A stretch of DNA of 64,000 bases from assembly GCA_002422725.1 (NCBI GenBank), contig DITE01000030.1:24698-88697 (forward strand), read 5' to 3'. Made by a program: the position numbers and the translations under genes. How positions within the stretch are numbered: the first letter of the stretch is position 1; every line of letters starts with the position of its first letter. The DNA comes from Bacteroidales bacterium UBA6192. Its GTDB lineage: Bacteria > Bacteroidota > Bacteroidia > Bacteroidales > F082. The notes below the pieces were generated by a model. That model searched no databases and had not been told where the DNA came from. It was given only the letters and a program-made list of their open reading frames with translations. Shown in pieces: positions 1 to 8,744 of this stretch.

Positions 1-89
1 GATTAGAGAAAAATTGTTTTCCTCTCATCACAATTTTTCAATACTATCAGCAAAATCAAAGAAAAAATCTGAAGTATAGGAATCGTCGC

Positions 90-1484
90 CTAAGGTTTAT
101 TTTTGTTTGTTTTCCTGGCCATGACAATAAAAAGTACAACTGCCAGGAGGGCCAGCAGACCTGTTGTCACCTGAAAAATCAGGAGAGTCTTTGACTTTGC
201 CCGCAAGGTAATTTTCAGCTCATTCGTTTCTTCGTCAAGTTCACTGATTCGTTTGGCCGAACTGGATTCCCTGAATTCAATGTTGGCAAGGGCCCTTCTG
301 GTTGAGTCGTAACCAGCAACAAAAACTTTATATTCCACAAGAAAAGAATCATAATCCTGCAGGTTGAAATAGTTGGTCATTTTTGCTTCATTAACCAGAT
401 CATTGTAAACGCGGAGGTTGTGTTGGTTTGCCACCTGCATACAACTATCAAGATAGCTGTTCGAGAGCAGGAAATTTTTGTTTTGCTTATGAGCCATTGC
501 CATGTAGTAATAAGCCAGTGCCTCGCCTTCCTTGTAACCAATGATCTTGCTGATGGCAAGCGATCGGCTGAAGTAGCTGAAAGCTTTTTCAAACTGGAAC
601 TTGTCGCGGTAAATATTACCGATATTTGCAAGCACCACAGTCATGCCAAGCTGGTTGCCAAGCAATTCGCGTATGGCAAGCGATCGTTCATAATAGCTGA
701 GTGCTTTGGTAGTGTCTTTAAAATCCTGATAGTAAATTCGTCCGATATTGTTGTAGACTTTGCCCAACTCAACAAACTGTTCCTTTTTTTCGAAAACAGT
801 CATGGCCTCCAGCATCATTTCCAGAGCAAGGTCGCTTTTGTTCCATTGCCAGTAAACCAGGCCCAGATTCATTGTAAGCACCGCATAGCGAACTGAGTCA
901 TTGAGTTCTTTGTAAGCCTGCATGGCCTGCCTGTAATTTTCGGCGGCGTTGTTATAGTCGCCCATTGAGAAATAGACGGTTGCCCGGTTTGTGACCGACG
1001 AAGCAAGCTGGTCTTTCAGGTTTTTGGCAAAAGCCAGTTCGAATGCCTTATCAAATTGTAGTAATGCACTTTGATAATCAGCCATGTTTTTATGCACTAT
1101 TCCCAGACTTATGTATGCACGGCAAAGTTCAATGAAATTGTCTGTTCTTTCCAGTAAGTCAATAGCTTCGTTAAGATATTGCGCGGCAAGTGAATAATCG
1201 CCTGAAGCAGTAGCCGTTTTGCCCATCGATAGCAGAATTACGCCTTTCATATTGTCGAGGCCTTCCCTTTTGGCATAATCGATGGCCAGGGTATCGGTTT
1301 TCAGGCTTTGACCGGGCGACAGCTCCCTGTAAAGTTCCGACAAATAAATAAGGGTTTCGATTCGTTCGCGGCCCGTCTGCTGACTGATAATTTTATTCAG
1401 GCTGTCGATCTTTTTGGTGTCGGCATCGGCACGGACCTGCAACGAAGCAATAATTACCAGCAGAAATAGTAGGGTTGTTTTCAA
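90..1484 (-). CDS. Exported TPR-repeat protein with C-terminal membrane anchor
   Basis: The 464-residue product has an N-terminal signal peptide (about residues 1-19) followed by tandem tetratricopeptide repeats over roughly residues 35-370, with recurring patterns such as ALSYYERSLAI and AFSYFSRSLAI. A short helical stretch and one transmembrane segment near residues 435-455 follow, and the chain ends in a basic tail. This is the sensor half of Bacteroidota TPR-type histidine kinases or LuxR regulators, but no kinase or HTH domain follows. It is therefore either a stand-alone periplasmic scaffold or a sensor that lost its output domain. No ATG fits: upstream in frame there is a stop, and the signal peptide begins at a TTG codon (1482-1484), so a TTG start is inferred. 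A good promoter lies just upstream. The partner protein is unknown. Confidence 0.8.
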   Translation of the reverse strand: MKTTLLFLLVIIASLQVRADADTKKIDSLNKIISQQTGRERIETLIYLSELYRELSPGQSLKTDTLAIDYAKREGLDNMKGVILLSMGKTATASGDYSLAAQYLNEAIDLLERTDNFIELCRAYISLGIVHKNMADYQSALLQFDKAFELAFAKNLKDQLASSVTNRATVYFSMGDYNNAAENYRQAMQAYKELNDSVRYAVLTMNLGLVYWQWNKSDLALEMMLEAMTVFEKKEQFVELGKVYNNIGRIYYQDFKDTTKALSYYERSLAIRELLGNQLGMTVVLANIGNIYRDKFQFEKAFSYFSRSLAISKIIGYKEGEALAYYYMAMAHKQNKNFLLSNSYLDSCMQVANQHNLRVYNDLVNEAKMTNYFNLQDYDSFLVEYKVFVAGYDSTRRALANIEFRESSSAKRISELDEETNELKITLRAKSKTLLIFQVTTGLLALLAVVLFIVMARKTNKNKP

Positions 1485-1523
1485 TTTGGTAAATAATTAA
1501 AAAAGGTTGAAAGAAAATCTCTC

Positions 1524-1554
1524 CCAAAATTAGGGTTTTAGCGAATGTATGCAA
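1524..1554 (-). promoter_or_regulatory. Bacteroidota-type promoter for the TPR gene
   Basis: Read on the minus strand, TTG (1554-1552) is followed by 19 bases and then TAATTTTGG (1532-1524). This fits the Bacteroidota pattern of a -33 TTG/TTTG and a -7 TAnnTTTG. Transcription would start about 30 bases before the TTG start codon at 1484, which supports that start. Confidence 0.5.
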
Positions 1555-1579
1555 CCTGATTTTCCAAATTTAACATAAA

Positions 1580-2158
1580 CTATTCTTGCGGGGAGTGAAT
1601 GGGGTGAAGTTCGCAGGAAATCAGGTGGTCGTTGACCATTCCGGCAGCCTGCATAAATGCATAACAGATAGTACTTCCGACAAATTTAAAGCCCTCTGCT
1701 GTCAACGCTTTGGCCATACTGTCCGATTCGGGCGAACGGGCAGGAATATCGGCTGTGCTTACCCAGTTGTTCAGGATGGTTTGATGGCCAGTGAATTGCC
1801 AGATATATTGGTCGAAACTACCATATTTGGACACTATCCTTAGAAAAGCCTGTGAATTGGTTATCGCAGCCCTTATTTTTAACTTGTTGCGAATAATGCC
1901 CGGGTTTTGCAAAAGTTCCTGCACTTTTTCCTCATCATAGCCTGCCACCACATATGGGTCGAAACGATCAAATGCTTCGCGGAAAGCTTCACGCTTTTTG
2001 AGCACGATGAGCCAGCTAAGGCCTGCCTGAAAGGCATCGAGCACTAAAAATTCAAACAACTTCTGGTCGTCATGCAAGGGCACCCCCCATTCCTCATCGT
2101 GGTAACGGATCATCAATTCGTTTGATGCAGGCCAATCGCAGCGTTTGTTGTATTTCAT
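1580..2158 (-). CDS. tag: DNA-3-methyladenine glycosylase I
   Basis: This is a base-excision repair enzyme that removes 3-methyladenine from alkylated DNA in the cytoplasm. The 192-residue length is normal for the family. The N-terminus carries the RCDWP motif and the YHDEEWGVP motif. The C-terminal HLISCELH supplies His and Cys; together with the N-terminal Cys7 and His20 these are the expected zinc-site ligands of the Tag family. The core LFEFLVLDAFQAGLSW segment contains the Gln, Gly and Trp typical of the substrate pocket. The gene is a single unit with its own strong promoter (2191-2222), convergent with nothing and not obviously linked to the exporter operon upstream. The identification is secure. 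Confidence 0.95.
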   Translation of the reverse strand: MKYNKRCDWPASNELMIRYHDEEWGVPLHDDQKLFEFLVLDAFQAGLSWLIVLKKREAFREAFDRFDPYVVAGYDEEKVQELLQNPGIIRNKLKIRAAITNSQAFLRIVSKYGSFDQYIWQFTGHQTILNNWVSTADIPARSPESDSMAKALTAEGFKFVGSTICYAFMQAAGMVNDHLISCELHPIHSPQE

Positions 2159-2190
2159 AGATATTATTGAGGTTACTTATAAACCGGAAT

Positions 2191-2222
2191 ACAAAAATAG
2201 TCAGACTGATTTGCAATCCAAA
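2191..2222 (-). promoter_or_regulatory. Bacteroidota-type promoter for tag
   Basis: On the minus strand TTTG (2222-2219) is separated by exactly 19 bases from TATTTTTGT (2199-2191). This matches the -33 TTTG / -7 TAnnTTTGY consensus of Bacteroidota primary sigma factor promoters very closely. The predicted transcript start lies about 25 bases before the tag ATG. Confidence 0.65.
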
Positions 2223-2241
2223 CAATTTATTGAATCAACCC

Positions 2242-4692
2242 TTACTCATATTTCAAAGCATCCACCGGATTGGCTTTCAATGCTTTCGTTGCCTGAATCA
2301 TGATGGTTGCAAAGGCAATTAACATGGCGATAAAAAATCCACCCAGGAACCAAAGGGGATTCAGGCCAACCCGAAAAGCAAAGCCATTAAGCCACTCTGT
2401 CATCAGATAATAAACCACCGGTAGTGAAATCAGGCCTGCAATCAATACCAGGGTCATAAAACCACGCAATATCAGCATGAGCGTGTGTCTGGGACTTGCC
2501 CCCAACACTTTTCTGATGCCAATTTCGCGTGTCCGCTGTTCGATCGAAAATGCCGACAATCCATATAATCCAAGACATGAAATCAGGATTACCAGAAGAG
2601 AGAAATAGCCAAAAAGGGATAACATTTGCTGCTCATGGCGATATTGCTGTGCAAAACGATCGTCGAGAAATGTATAGTGGAAAAAGTGCTTTGAATCGAA
2701 TTTCTGCCAGATATCCCCAATTCGGGCAACTGTTTCAGACATGTTCCGGCTATTGAGTTTAACCGCCAAATAATCGGCCCTCTTGTTAACCAGAATAAAT
2801 ACAAGTGGCTCAATTGGCTGATGCATGGAGGAATAGTGAAAATTATCCACCACTCCTACGATCTTACCCTGAACACCCATTCCACAGTTCATTTCCACCT
2901 CCAGCGGATTGGGGTAGCCCAGATAATCAGCTGCTGCTTTATTAACAACAAAGGCAGTAGAGGCATCATTTGGATATTCCTTCGAAAACAGCCTTCCTTC
3001 GATCAGTTTTATCTTCAGCAAATCGAAAAACTCGTGATCTACCACATAGAGGTTTATTGTATGAACTTCGGGCTTCACTGTGTCGCCAACAAAAAACATC
3101 AACCGTCCCGACTTGTAACCCGGAAGGCTCTGGCTGAGCGAAACCTGTTGCACTTCAGGCACTTCCAATATCTGGTGCCGAATCACCTCTTTGTTGGCAA
3201 AAAGGGAAGAATCATGTGGAAAATGGATCACCATCACCTGCTCACTTTGGAAACCTTTGGGTGCATTTTGCATAAATTTCAACTGCTTTGAAACAACCAA
3301 TGTGCTTATTATCATTCCGATAGATATAATAAACTGCAAAACGACAAGAATCTTTCTTAAATTGCCGGAACTGAACATATGTGTATTACCGGGATTAATG
3401 CCGGGTCGAAGCACTTGTATGGGTGAGAATGATGACAAAACAAAAGCCGGAAACAATCCGCTGAGCATGCCCAGCAGGAGTATTGCCATGATCAGAATTA
3501 TAAGGGGTAAAAGCGATTCAGAAAAGAATAATGCTGAAAGCGATAAATTGAGTCCAATGAGGTTGTTGAAATACGGAAGGCTAAGTTCGGCCAACGAAAG
3601 TGCGATTAAAAATGCGATCAGGCTAAGAACCATACTTTCGCCCAGAAACTGCATAATGAGCTGAGTGCGGTGTGCTCCGGCTACTTTGCGAATGCCTATT
3701 TCACGGGCCCTTTTCATCGATCGGGCGGTGGCCAGATTCATGTAGTTTATCGAAGCGATTAGTAAAAGAAACACGGCGATGAATCCAAAAAGATTGACGA
3801 AATTCTTGTTCGTGTTGGAGCTGCTGTCGTACTGCAGTTTATTGTTAAAATGGATGTGGGTTAGTGGTTCATGATGCAGATGAATGCTTCCATCCACATT
3901 AACCTGTTTGATCCAGGGTTGGATGGTCTCTTTTGCAAGCCAGTCGAGCTTTGCAGCAAAATGTTCAGCGTCAGTTTTATTTCCAAATTTTACGTAGGTA
4001 TACCCGATCAACCAGAACCAATCATTTGTAAATTGTTCAATAGTGCTTGCCGGATAAGTGTTCAGCGAAGCAAGGGCATCAAACTGAAGGTGGGTGTGAA
4101 TTTCGCTTCTGTCGATTACCCCGGTTACGACGAAAGTTGTTTTGTTGATCCGGAGCATTTTGCCCAGGGCCGGCTTATCGCCAAAAAACTGATGTGCTGT
4201 CACGGTATTGATTACGATACTTTTTGGTTCTTTGAGGGCATTTTCCGCATTCCCTTCAACAAAAGGAAAGTCAAACACCTTGAAAAAATCCGCATCTGCA
4301 TAAGTAAACGATCGCAGCTCATACATGAGGTCGTCAATCCAAACGGTTATGCCCGTTTGGTCGTCAGACGAACTTGTCCGGAGAATCATGGTTGCAGCTT
4401 CAACTTCAGGGAAGTCATGCTTCATGCTTTGCACAATATTGTATGACGACATGGCAAAATGATCAACACGGCCATTGAAATCGAGGGTTGCGTTTATCCT
4501 GTAGATTTTTTCATAATCCTTCCAACACCTGTCGTAATCATACTCACGAACAATATATGTCATAATGAGCAAAAAAACCATGAGTCCGGTTGACAATCCT
4601 ACCAGATTGATGAGGGCATACGATGGTTGCCTGATCATCCTCCTAAAGGCCAGCCTGACATAATTTGCTATTAATTCCCCATATTTATTCAT
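2242..4692 (-). CDS. MacB/FtsX-type ABC transporter permease (second copy)
   Basis: This 816-residue integral membrane permease has the layout of Bacteroidota MacB-like permeases: an N-terminal transmembrane helix (about residues 20-45), a MacB-type periplasmic core domain, a first FtsX domain (three helices, about 285-430), a second periplasmic domain, and a C-terminal FtsX domain (about 690-810). The conserved cytoplasmic motifs AREIGIRKVAGAH and TREIGIRKVLGAS, where FtsX proteins contact the ATPase, are both present. It carries no ATP-binding domain and should work with the ATPase at 8002-8688. It is the last gene of the operon that starts at 9995 and is only about 30% similar by eye to the other permease (5462-7873). 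Substrate unknown; efflux of a lipophilic compound, peptide or lipoprotein is plausible. Confidence 0.9.
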   Translation of the reverse strand: MNKYGELIANYVRLAFRRMIRQPSYALINLVGLSTGLMVFLLIMTYIVREYDYDRCWKDYEKIYRINATLDFNGRVDHFAMSSYNIVQSMKHDFPEVEAATMILRTSSSDDQTGITVWIDDLMYELRSFTYADADFFKVFDFPFVEGNAENALKEPKSIVINTVTAHQFFGDKPALGKMLRINKTTFVVTGVIDRSEIHTHLQFDALASLNTYPASTIEQFTNDWFWLIGYTYVKFGNKTDAEHFAAKLDWLAKETIQPWIKQVNVDGSIHLHHEPLTHIHFNNKLQYDSSSNTNKNFVNLFGFIAVFLLLIASINYMNLATARSMKRAREIGIRKVAGAHRTQLIMQFLGESMVLSLIAFLIALSLAELSLPYFNNLIGLNLSLSALFFSESLLPLIILIMAILLLGMLSGLFPAFVLSSFSPIQVLRPGINPGNTHMFSSGNLRKILVVLQFIISIGMIISTLVVSKQLKFMQNAPKGFQSEQVMVIHFPHDSSLFANKEVIRHQILEVPEVQQVSLSQSLPGYKSGRLMFFVGDTVKPEVHTINLYVVDHEFFDLLKIKLIEGRLFSKEYPNDASTAFVVNKAAADYLGYPNPLEVEMNCGMGVQGKIVGVVDNFHYSSMHQPIEPLVFILVNKRADYLAVKLNSRNMSETVARIGDIWQKFDSKHFFHYTFLDDRFAQQYRHEQQMLSLFGYFSLLVILISCLGLYGLSAFSIEQRTREIGIRKVLGASPRHTLMLILRGFMTLVLIAGLISLPVVYYLMTEWLNGFAFRVGLNPLWFLGGFFIAMLIAFATIMIQATKALKANPVDALKYE

Positions 4693-4719
4693 CTACTGAA
4701 ATCGGTTTTAATGCGACAT

Positions 4720-5160
4720 TTACGGCAAACGATAATATATTTTGGCAACAATCTGCCAGCCGTTTTCGGTTTTATACAGCGACATATAATCGGTAAATAA
4801 ATGTTTTTCGCCCCTGTACAATTCAACACGTGCGATGGCTGCATTTCCGGCAACATCAATAAGTGGGTAGTCGGCTCTGATTGAATCAGCCTGAGCCTGT
4901 CCTTCGGCCATTGATTTCTTTACCGTTTCGATCCATGAATAAATCGGAAATTTTGTCAACAAACCATTACTAAGTCCAAGCATTTCAAAGCCCGGATGAA
5001 ACCCTTTTTCAATTTTATCAACACCAGCCCTGTTATGTATACCCTCAACATAGGCTGTTTGAATTACCTTACGAATGGCTTCTTCTTCTGATTGTTGTGC
5101 TGTGATAACCAGGCTTAAGGTCATAAGCAGTAATATTGTTACCAGTCTTTTCATCTTCAT
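4720..5160 (-). CDS. Exported NTF2-like (lumazine-binding/SnoaL-like fold) protein
   Basis: The product is 146 residues, with a signal peptide at residues 1-21 ending near TAQQ. The mature part has the pattern of small NTF2-fold proteins of the putative lumazine-binding type: an initial helix EEAIRKVIQTAYVEGIHN, then a strand-rich second half containing AAIARVELYRGEKHLFTDYMSLYKTENGWQIVAKIYY. Such proteins bind small ligands in a cone-shaped cavity, but no catalytic residues can be assigned. It sits inside the exporter operon, 20 bases after the small unknown gene and 27 bases before the second permease, so a periplasmic role connected with the exported compound is an inference from context only. 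Confidence 0.75.
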   Translation of the reverse strand: MKMKRLVTILLLMTLSLVITAQQSEEEAIRKVIQTAYVEGIHNRAGVDKIEKGFHPGFEMLGLSNGLLTKFPIYSWIETVKKSMAEGQAQADSIRADYPLIDVAGNAAIARVELYRGEKHLFTDYMSLYKTENGWQIVAKIYYRLP

Positions 5161-5180
5161 TGTATTATTTCAGAAAAATA

Positions 5181-5441
5181 CTAAATTATTTTTTTTCTAA
5201 ACATCAGTGAAATGTTTTTATCGGTAGGCGGGCCAACCTCAACAAGCTCCCAGTCTTTATCATACTCCTCAATTTTGTGCCTGAGCACCTGAACTTTTTC
5301 TTTGGGAGGAACATCATTACCTTCCCAGTCAATCAACTCAACCCGATACTTCAGGGTTTGTGTGCGTCCGTTGATCCGGACATCAATTTCTACATTTTGC
5401 TCCTGATCAATATCAGGAATCAGGATAACAACTTCTCTCAT
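5181..5441 (-). CDS. Small conserved-looking protein of unknown function in exporter operon
   Basis: This gene encodes 86 residues with no signal peptide or membrane segment, so the protein is presumably cytoplasmic. It is strongly charged: an acidic N-terminal half (IDQEQNVEIDVRING) and a mixed-charge C-terminal half ending in MFRKKII. I do not recognise a family. Evidence that it is real: it starts with ATG 20 bases after the stop of the first permease and ends 20 bases before the next gene, and it is collinear with the operon. A role in exporter assembly or regulation is possible but only contextual. Confidence 0.65.
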   Translation of the reverse strand: MREVVILIPDIDQEQNVEIDVRINGRTQTLKYRVELIDWEGNDVPPKEKVQVLRHKIEEYDKDWELVEVGPPTDKNISLMFRKKII

Positions 5442-5461
5442 GGCTTTATCATTATTAGTGG

Positions 5462-7873
5462 TTATTCATACTTCAACGATTTAACCGGATTAGCCAAAGC
5501 AGCCCTGCGAGCATGAATGATGATGGTAGTCAGCGCAACGGTTGTAGTTAGTGCAAGAGCTGCAAATACATCAAACCACCCAATGTCGACTGCATAGGCA
5601 AACTGATTGAGCAGACGGGTTGAAAAATAAAATCCCAGGGGAATAGCAAGCACACTGGCCATTACGACAAGGATAAGGAATTCGCGGATAATCAGGCGGA
5701 TAATTTGTTCAACAGATCCTCCCAGAACCTTACGGATGCCAATCTCTTTGGTTCTTTGCTCAACACGAAGTGCAGTAAGACCATATAAACCCAAAACAGA
5801 AATCAGCAAGGACAAAAAAGTAAACATGGTAAACAATTTCATGCTGTTCTGATCATCCTGATACTGTTGTTTGAGCCGGGTAGAAGCCTCTACAAATTCA
5901 AAAGGGGTGTCAGGATAATGGCTGTTCCAAATTTCGCCGAGGCTTGCAGTCAGTTGGGTAATATCCTTGGCTTGATATTTTACACACAAAGTATAATAGT
6001 CCTCCGGGTTCAGTATCCATGCGGCAGGTTCAATTTTATGGCGAATCGAGTAATAATGATAATCGCTGATTACACCGATAACTATTCGCTTGTTTATCGT
6101 ATCCATCCCCATGGGATTGAATACTTTACCAATAGGATTGTCCCATCCGAAATAAGCTACGGCAGCCTGATTGAGGATAACCGATTGGTTATGGTCGTTG
6201 GGAAAATCGTGGCTGAAATTACGTCCTGCAACGATGGGTATTTCCATAAGTGGAAAAAAGTCCTCATCCACATAACCGAATCTGGCCATCAGGTTGGTGG
6301 CTGCGGAATCAGCTGTAGTTATTGTAGATTGGTTTCCAGCTACCCCGTTGACAAACGAAGCTGCGGCTACCATTTTAACTCCGGGAAGCTGTTGGAAAGC
6401 AGGTTTTAGCAAGGCTGCCTTTTGCTTTGAATCGCCTCCCTGAAGGTAAACAGCCAGCACCTTTTCATAATTATACCCCAGGTCCTTTGTCAGAGCGAAA
6501 TGAATCTGCCTGTTGGTTACCAAAACGACAAAAACAAGCGTGATGGCAACAAGAAACTGAAATACGACCAGTGCTCGACTCAACAGTCCACTAACTGATT
6601 GTGACTGACCCATCTTGAAAGTTCTGATCCCTTTGAGCACATCAGCTGCCTGAAAACGGCTCATAAACAATGCGGGATAAATGCCGGAAAGCAGGCTGAT
6701 AAAGATCCAGATGAGCAGAAGACCGATATTGAAAAGAAAATTGCTGCTGAACGAAATGGAAAACGAATTGTCGAGCAATCTGTTGAATTCCGGCAGACTC
6801 AGTTCTACCAGTACAAGAGCAAAGAGAATTGCCATAAAACTAATAATGACCGACTCTCCAAGGAACTGGTAAATCAGGTTGGCTCTGTTTGCGCCCATAA
6901 CCTTTCTTATGCCAACTTCTTTAGCCCGCTTCACCGAACAGGCAATGGCCAGGTTAATGAAGTTAATGCAGGCAATAAAAATAATCAATAACGCTATCAC
7001 CACAAAAACAAGCACAAGTCTATAGTCACCCTGTTTGTGATTGATCTGAAACTTGATGTGGTTGGAGTGAAGGTGAATATCCGATACCGGTTGCAGATAC
7101 ATCAGAGGCGGGTTATTCTTCATATCATGGGCTTTGTAGTGTTGCATTATACCGGCATTGATTTTCTCTGCAACGGTTTTATGATCACAGCCCTCAATAA
7201 GTTTCACATAAACCGGCATGGAATTGGATCCCCAGCTGCTAAGCCATGGAAAACTTATCAGTGCCGATTCATAGGAAACCATCATGTCGATATGTAAGTG
7301 AGTATTCAGTGGTTGGTCATTCATGATGCCAGTAACCACATAACCAGTTTCGTTGTTAAATCCGAGATTTTGACCTATTGCATTTTCAATGGAACCAAAG
7401 TATTTGACGGCCAGCGTCTTGCATAACACTACGGATTTAGGCTCGTTGAGTACTTCAGATGAATCACCGAGTAGCAGTTTAATACCAAAAAGCCGGAAAA
7501 CAGCCGGGTCGGCCCAAACTACATTATTTTGATTATAAAAACTATTTCCGGCGCGCACTGGTTTTGAACCCCAATCTATCACCCTGACTGCATCAATCAC
7601 CTCAGGAAGTTCATCGGAAAGTCTCTCTGACAAAGGCCCCATATTCAAAGCAACATGTTGTTCGCCAACACCTTCAGCCTGTTGTATTTGCACTATCCTA
7701 TACCATTGATCCTGATCGGGAATCTGACTGTCAAAGCCAAGATGGTATTGAATATAAAGCATGATCAGCAGGAATGATGCAATCCCGGTGCTTAGACCAA
7801 CCACATTGATAGCCGTATAAGATAATTGCTTATACAAACTTCTGATGGCTATTTTCAAATAATTGTAGATCAT
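5462..7873 (-). CDS. MacB/FtsX-type ABC transporter permease (first copy)
   Basis: The 803-residue membrane protein has the same architecture as the permease at 2242-4692: N-terminal transmembrane helix, periplasmic core, FtsX domain with the motif AKEVGIRKVMGAN, second periplasmic domain, and C-terminal FtsX domain with TKEIGIRKVLGGS. The open frame extends six codons upstream to a TTG, but the ATG at 7873 gives the family-typical start MIYNYLKIAIRSLYK and is preferred. It lacks an ATPase domain and lies 128 bases after the ATPase gene, the largest gap inside the operon. With two dissimilar permeases and one ATPase, the transporter may be a heterodimer, or two alternative transporters may share the ATPase. 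Confidence 0.9.
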   Translation of the reverse strand: MIYNYLKIAIRSLYKQLSYTAINVVGLSTGIASFLLIMLYIQYHLGFDSQIPDQDQWYRIVQIQQAEGVGEQHVALNMGPLSERLSDELPEVIDAVRVIDWGSKPVRAGNSFYNQNNVVWADPAVFRLFGIKLLLGDSSEVLNEPKSVVLCKTLAVKYFGSIENAIGQNLGFNNETGYVVTGIMNDQPLNTHLHIDMMVSYESALISFPWLSSWGSNSMPVYVKLIEGCDHKTVAEKINAGIMQHYKAHDMKNNPPLMYLQPVSDIHLHSNHIKFQINHKQGDYRLVLVFVVIALLIIFIACINFINLAIACSVKRAKEVGIRKVMGANRANLIYQFLGESVIISFMAILFALVLVELSLPEFNRLLDNSFSISFSSNFLFNIGLLLIWIFISLLSGIYPALFMSRFQAADVLKGIRTFKMGQSQSVSGLLSRALVVFQFLVAITLVFVVLVTNRQIHFALTKDLGYNYEKVLAVYLQGGDSKQKAALLKPAFQQLPGVKMVAAASFVNGVAGNQSTITTADSAATNLMARFGYVDEDFFPLMEIPIVAGRNFSHDFPNDHNQSVILNQAAVAYFGWDNPIGKVFNPMGMDTINKRIVIGVISDYHYYSIRHKIEPAAWILNPEDYYTLCVKYQAKDITQLTASLGEIWNSHYPDTPFEFVEASTRLKQQYQDDQNSMKLFTMFTFLSLLISVLGLYGLTALRVEQRTKEIGIRKVLGGSVEQIIRLIIREFLILVVMASVLAIPLGFYFSTRLLNQFAYAVDIGWFDVFAALALTTTVALTTIIIHARRAALANPVKSLKYE

Positions 7874-8001
7874 TCCCTTGCCATTTTCCAATGATTCATT
7901 TTCAATAGGTCTGATGCTTGAATTTTACCCTAAAGGCATCAGGTTAAGTTTCCGGTAAACAATTCATGTTATCCCTTTTAGGATTCATTACTTCATCATA
8001 C

Positions 8002-8688
8002 TCAGACAAAACTCTTTTTAATATTCTCGTTAATAATCTGTCCGTCGAATAACCTGATGACCCGCTGGCTGTACTCGGCGTCGCGTTGTGAGTGAGTGAC
8101 CATAATGATGGTCGTGCCATTCACATTCAAATCATTGAGCAGGTTCATCACTTCTTCGCCATGCGCTGAATCAAGGTTCCCTGTTGGTTCGTCAGCCAGA
8201 ATGAGTGCTGGTTTGGCAACTACTGCCCTGGCAACAGCCACACGTTGTTGCTGTCCGCCTGATAATTGCAGGGGGAAATGCTTGGCCCGGTGGCTGATCT
8301 GCATCTGAGCCAGCACCTCATCAACGCGTTTTTTTCTGTCGCGTGAAGGCATTCCAAGGTAAATAAGCGGCAATTCGACATTTTCGAATACGGTGAGCTC
8401 ATCGATCAGATTGAAATTCTGAAACACAAATCCGATGTTTTGCTTGCGTAAATTGGCCCGCTGTCGCTCTGTACTTTTCGATACCTCATTGTCCAGAAAA
8501 TAGTATCCGCCAGTTGTTGGGTTATCCAATAATCCCAAAATATTGAGCAAAGTTGATTTGCCGCATCCAGAAGGACCCATGATGGCTACGAATTCCCCTC
8601 GTTTTATCTCAAATGAAACAGCATTAAGCGCTGTGGTTTCAACTTCGTCTGTGCGGAAAATTTTAGTTAGTTTTTCTGCTTTAATCAT
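8002..8688 (-). CDS. ABC transporter ATP-binding protein (LolD/MacB family)
   Basis: This is the cytoplasmic ATPase that powers the two neighbouring FtsX-type permeases. At 228 residues it is the standard length for a LolD/MacB-type nucleotide-binding subunit. Visible motifs are Walker A GPSGCGKST (about residues 39-47), the Q-loop region QNIGFVFQNFNL, the ABC signature LSGGQQQRVAVARA (about 143-156), Walker B LILADEPTGNLD, and the switch histidine in MVTHSQRDAEYS. It follows the membrane-fusion protein by 56 bases, giving the usual order adaptor, ATPase, permease. Exactly which substrate is moved cannot be read from the sequence. Confidence 0.93.
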   Translation of the reverse strand: MIKAEKLTKIFRTDEVETTALNAVSFEIKRGEFVAIMGPSGCGKSTLLNILGLLDNPTTGGYYFLDNEVSKSTERQRANLRKQNIGFVFQNFNLIDELTVFENVELPLIYLGMPSRDRKKRVDEVLAQMQISHRAKHFPLQLSGGQQQRVAVARAVVAKPALILADEPTGNLDSAHGEEVMNLLNDLNVNGTTIIMVTHSQRDAEYSQRVIRLFDGQIINENIKKSFV

Positions 8689-8744
8689 TTTGCTTTGTAT
8701 TAGACGTAAATATTTGACTTACAAATTATTAAAATAGTATCGCT

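Noticed and set aside
3871..4446. 191-codon plus-strand frame opposite the second permease
   Set aside because: Antisense shadow of a well-supported permease, without signal or domain.
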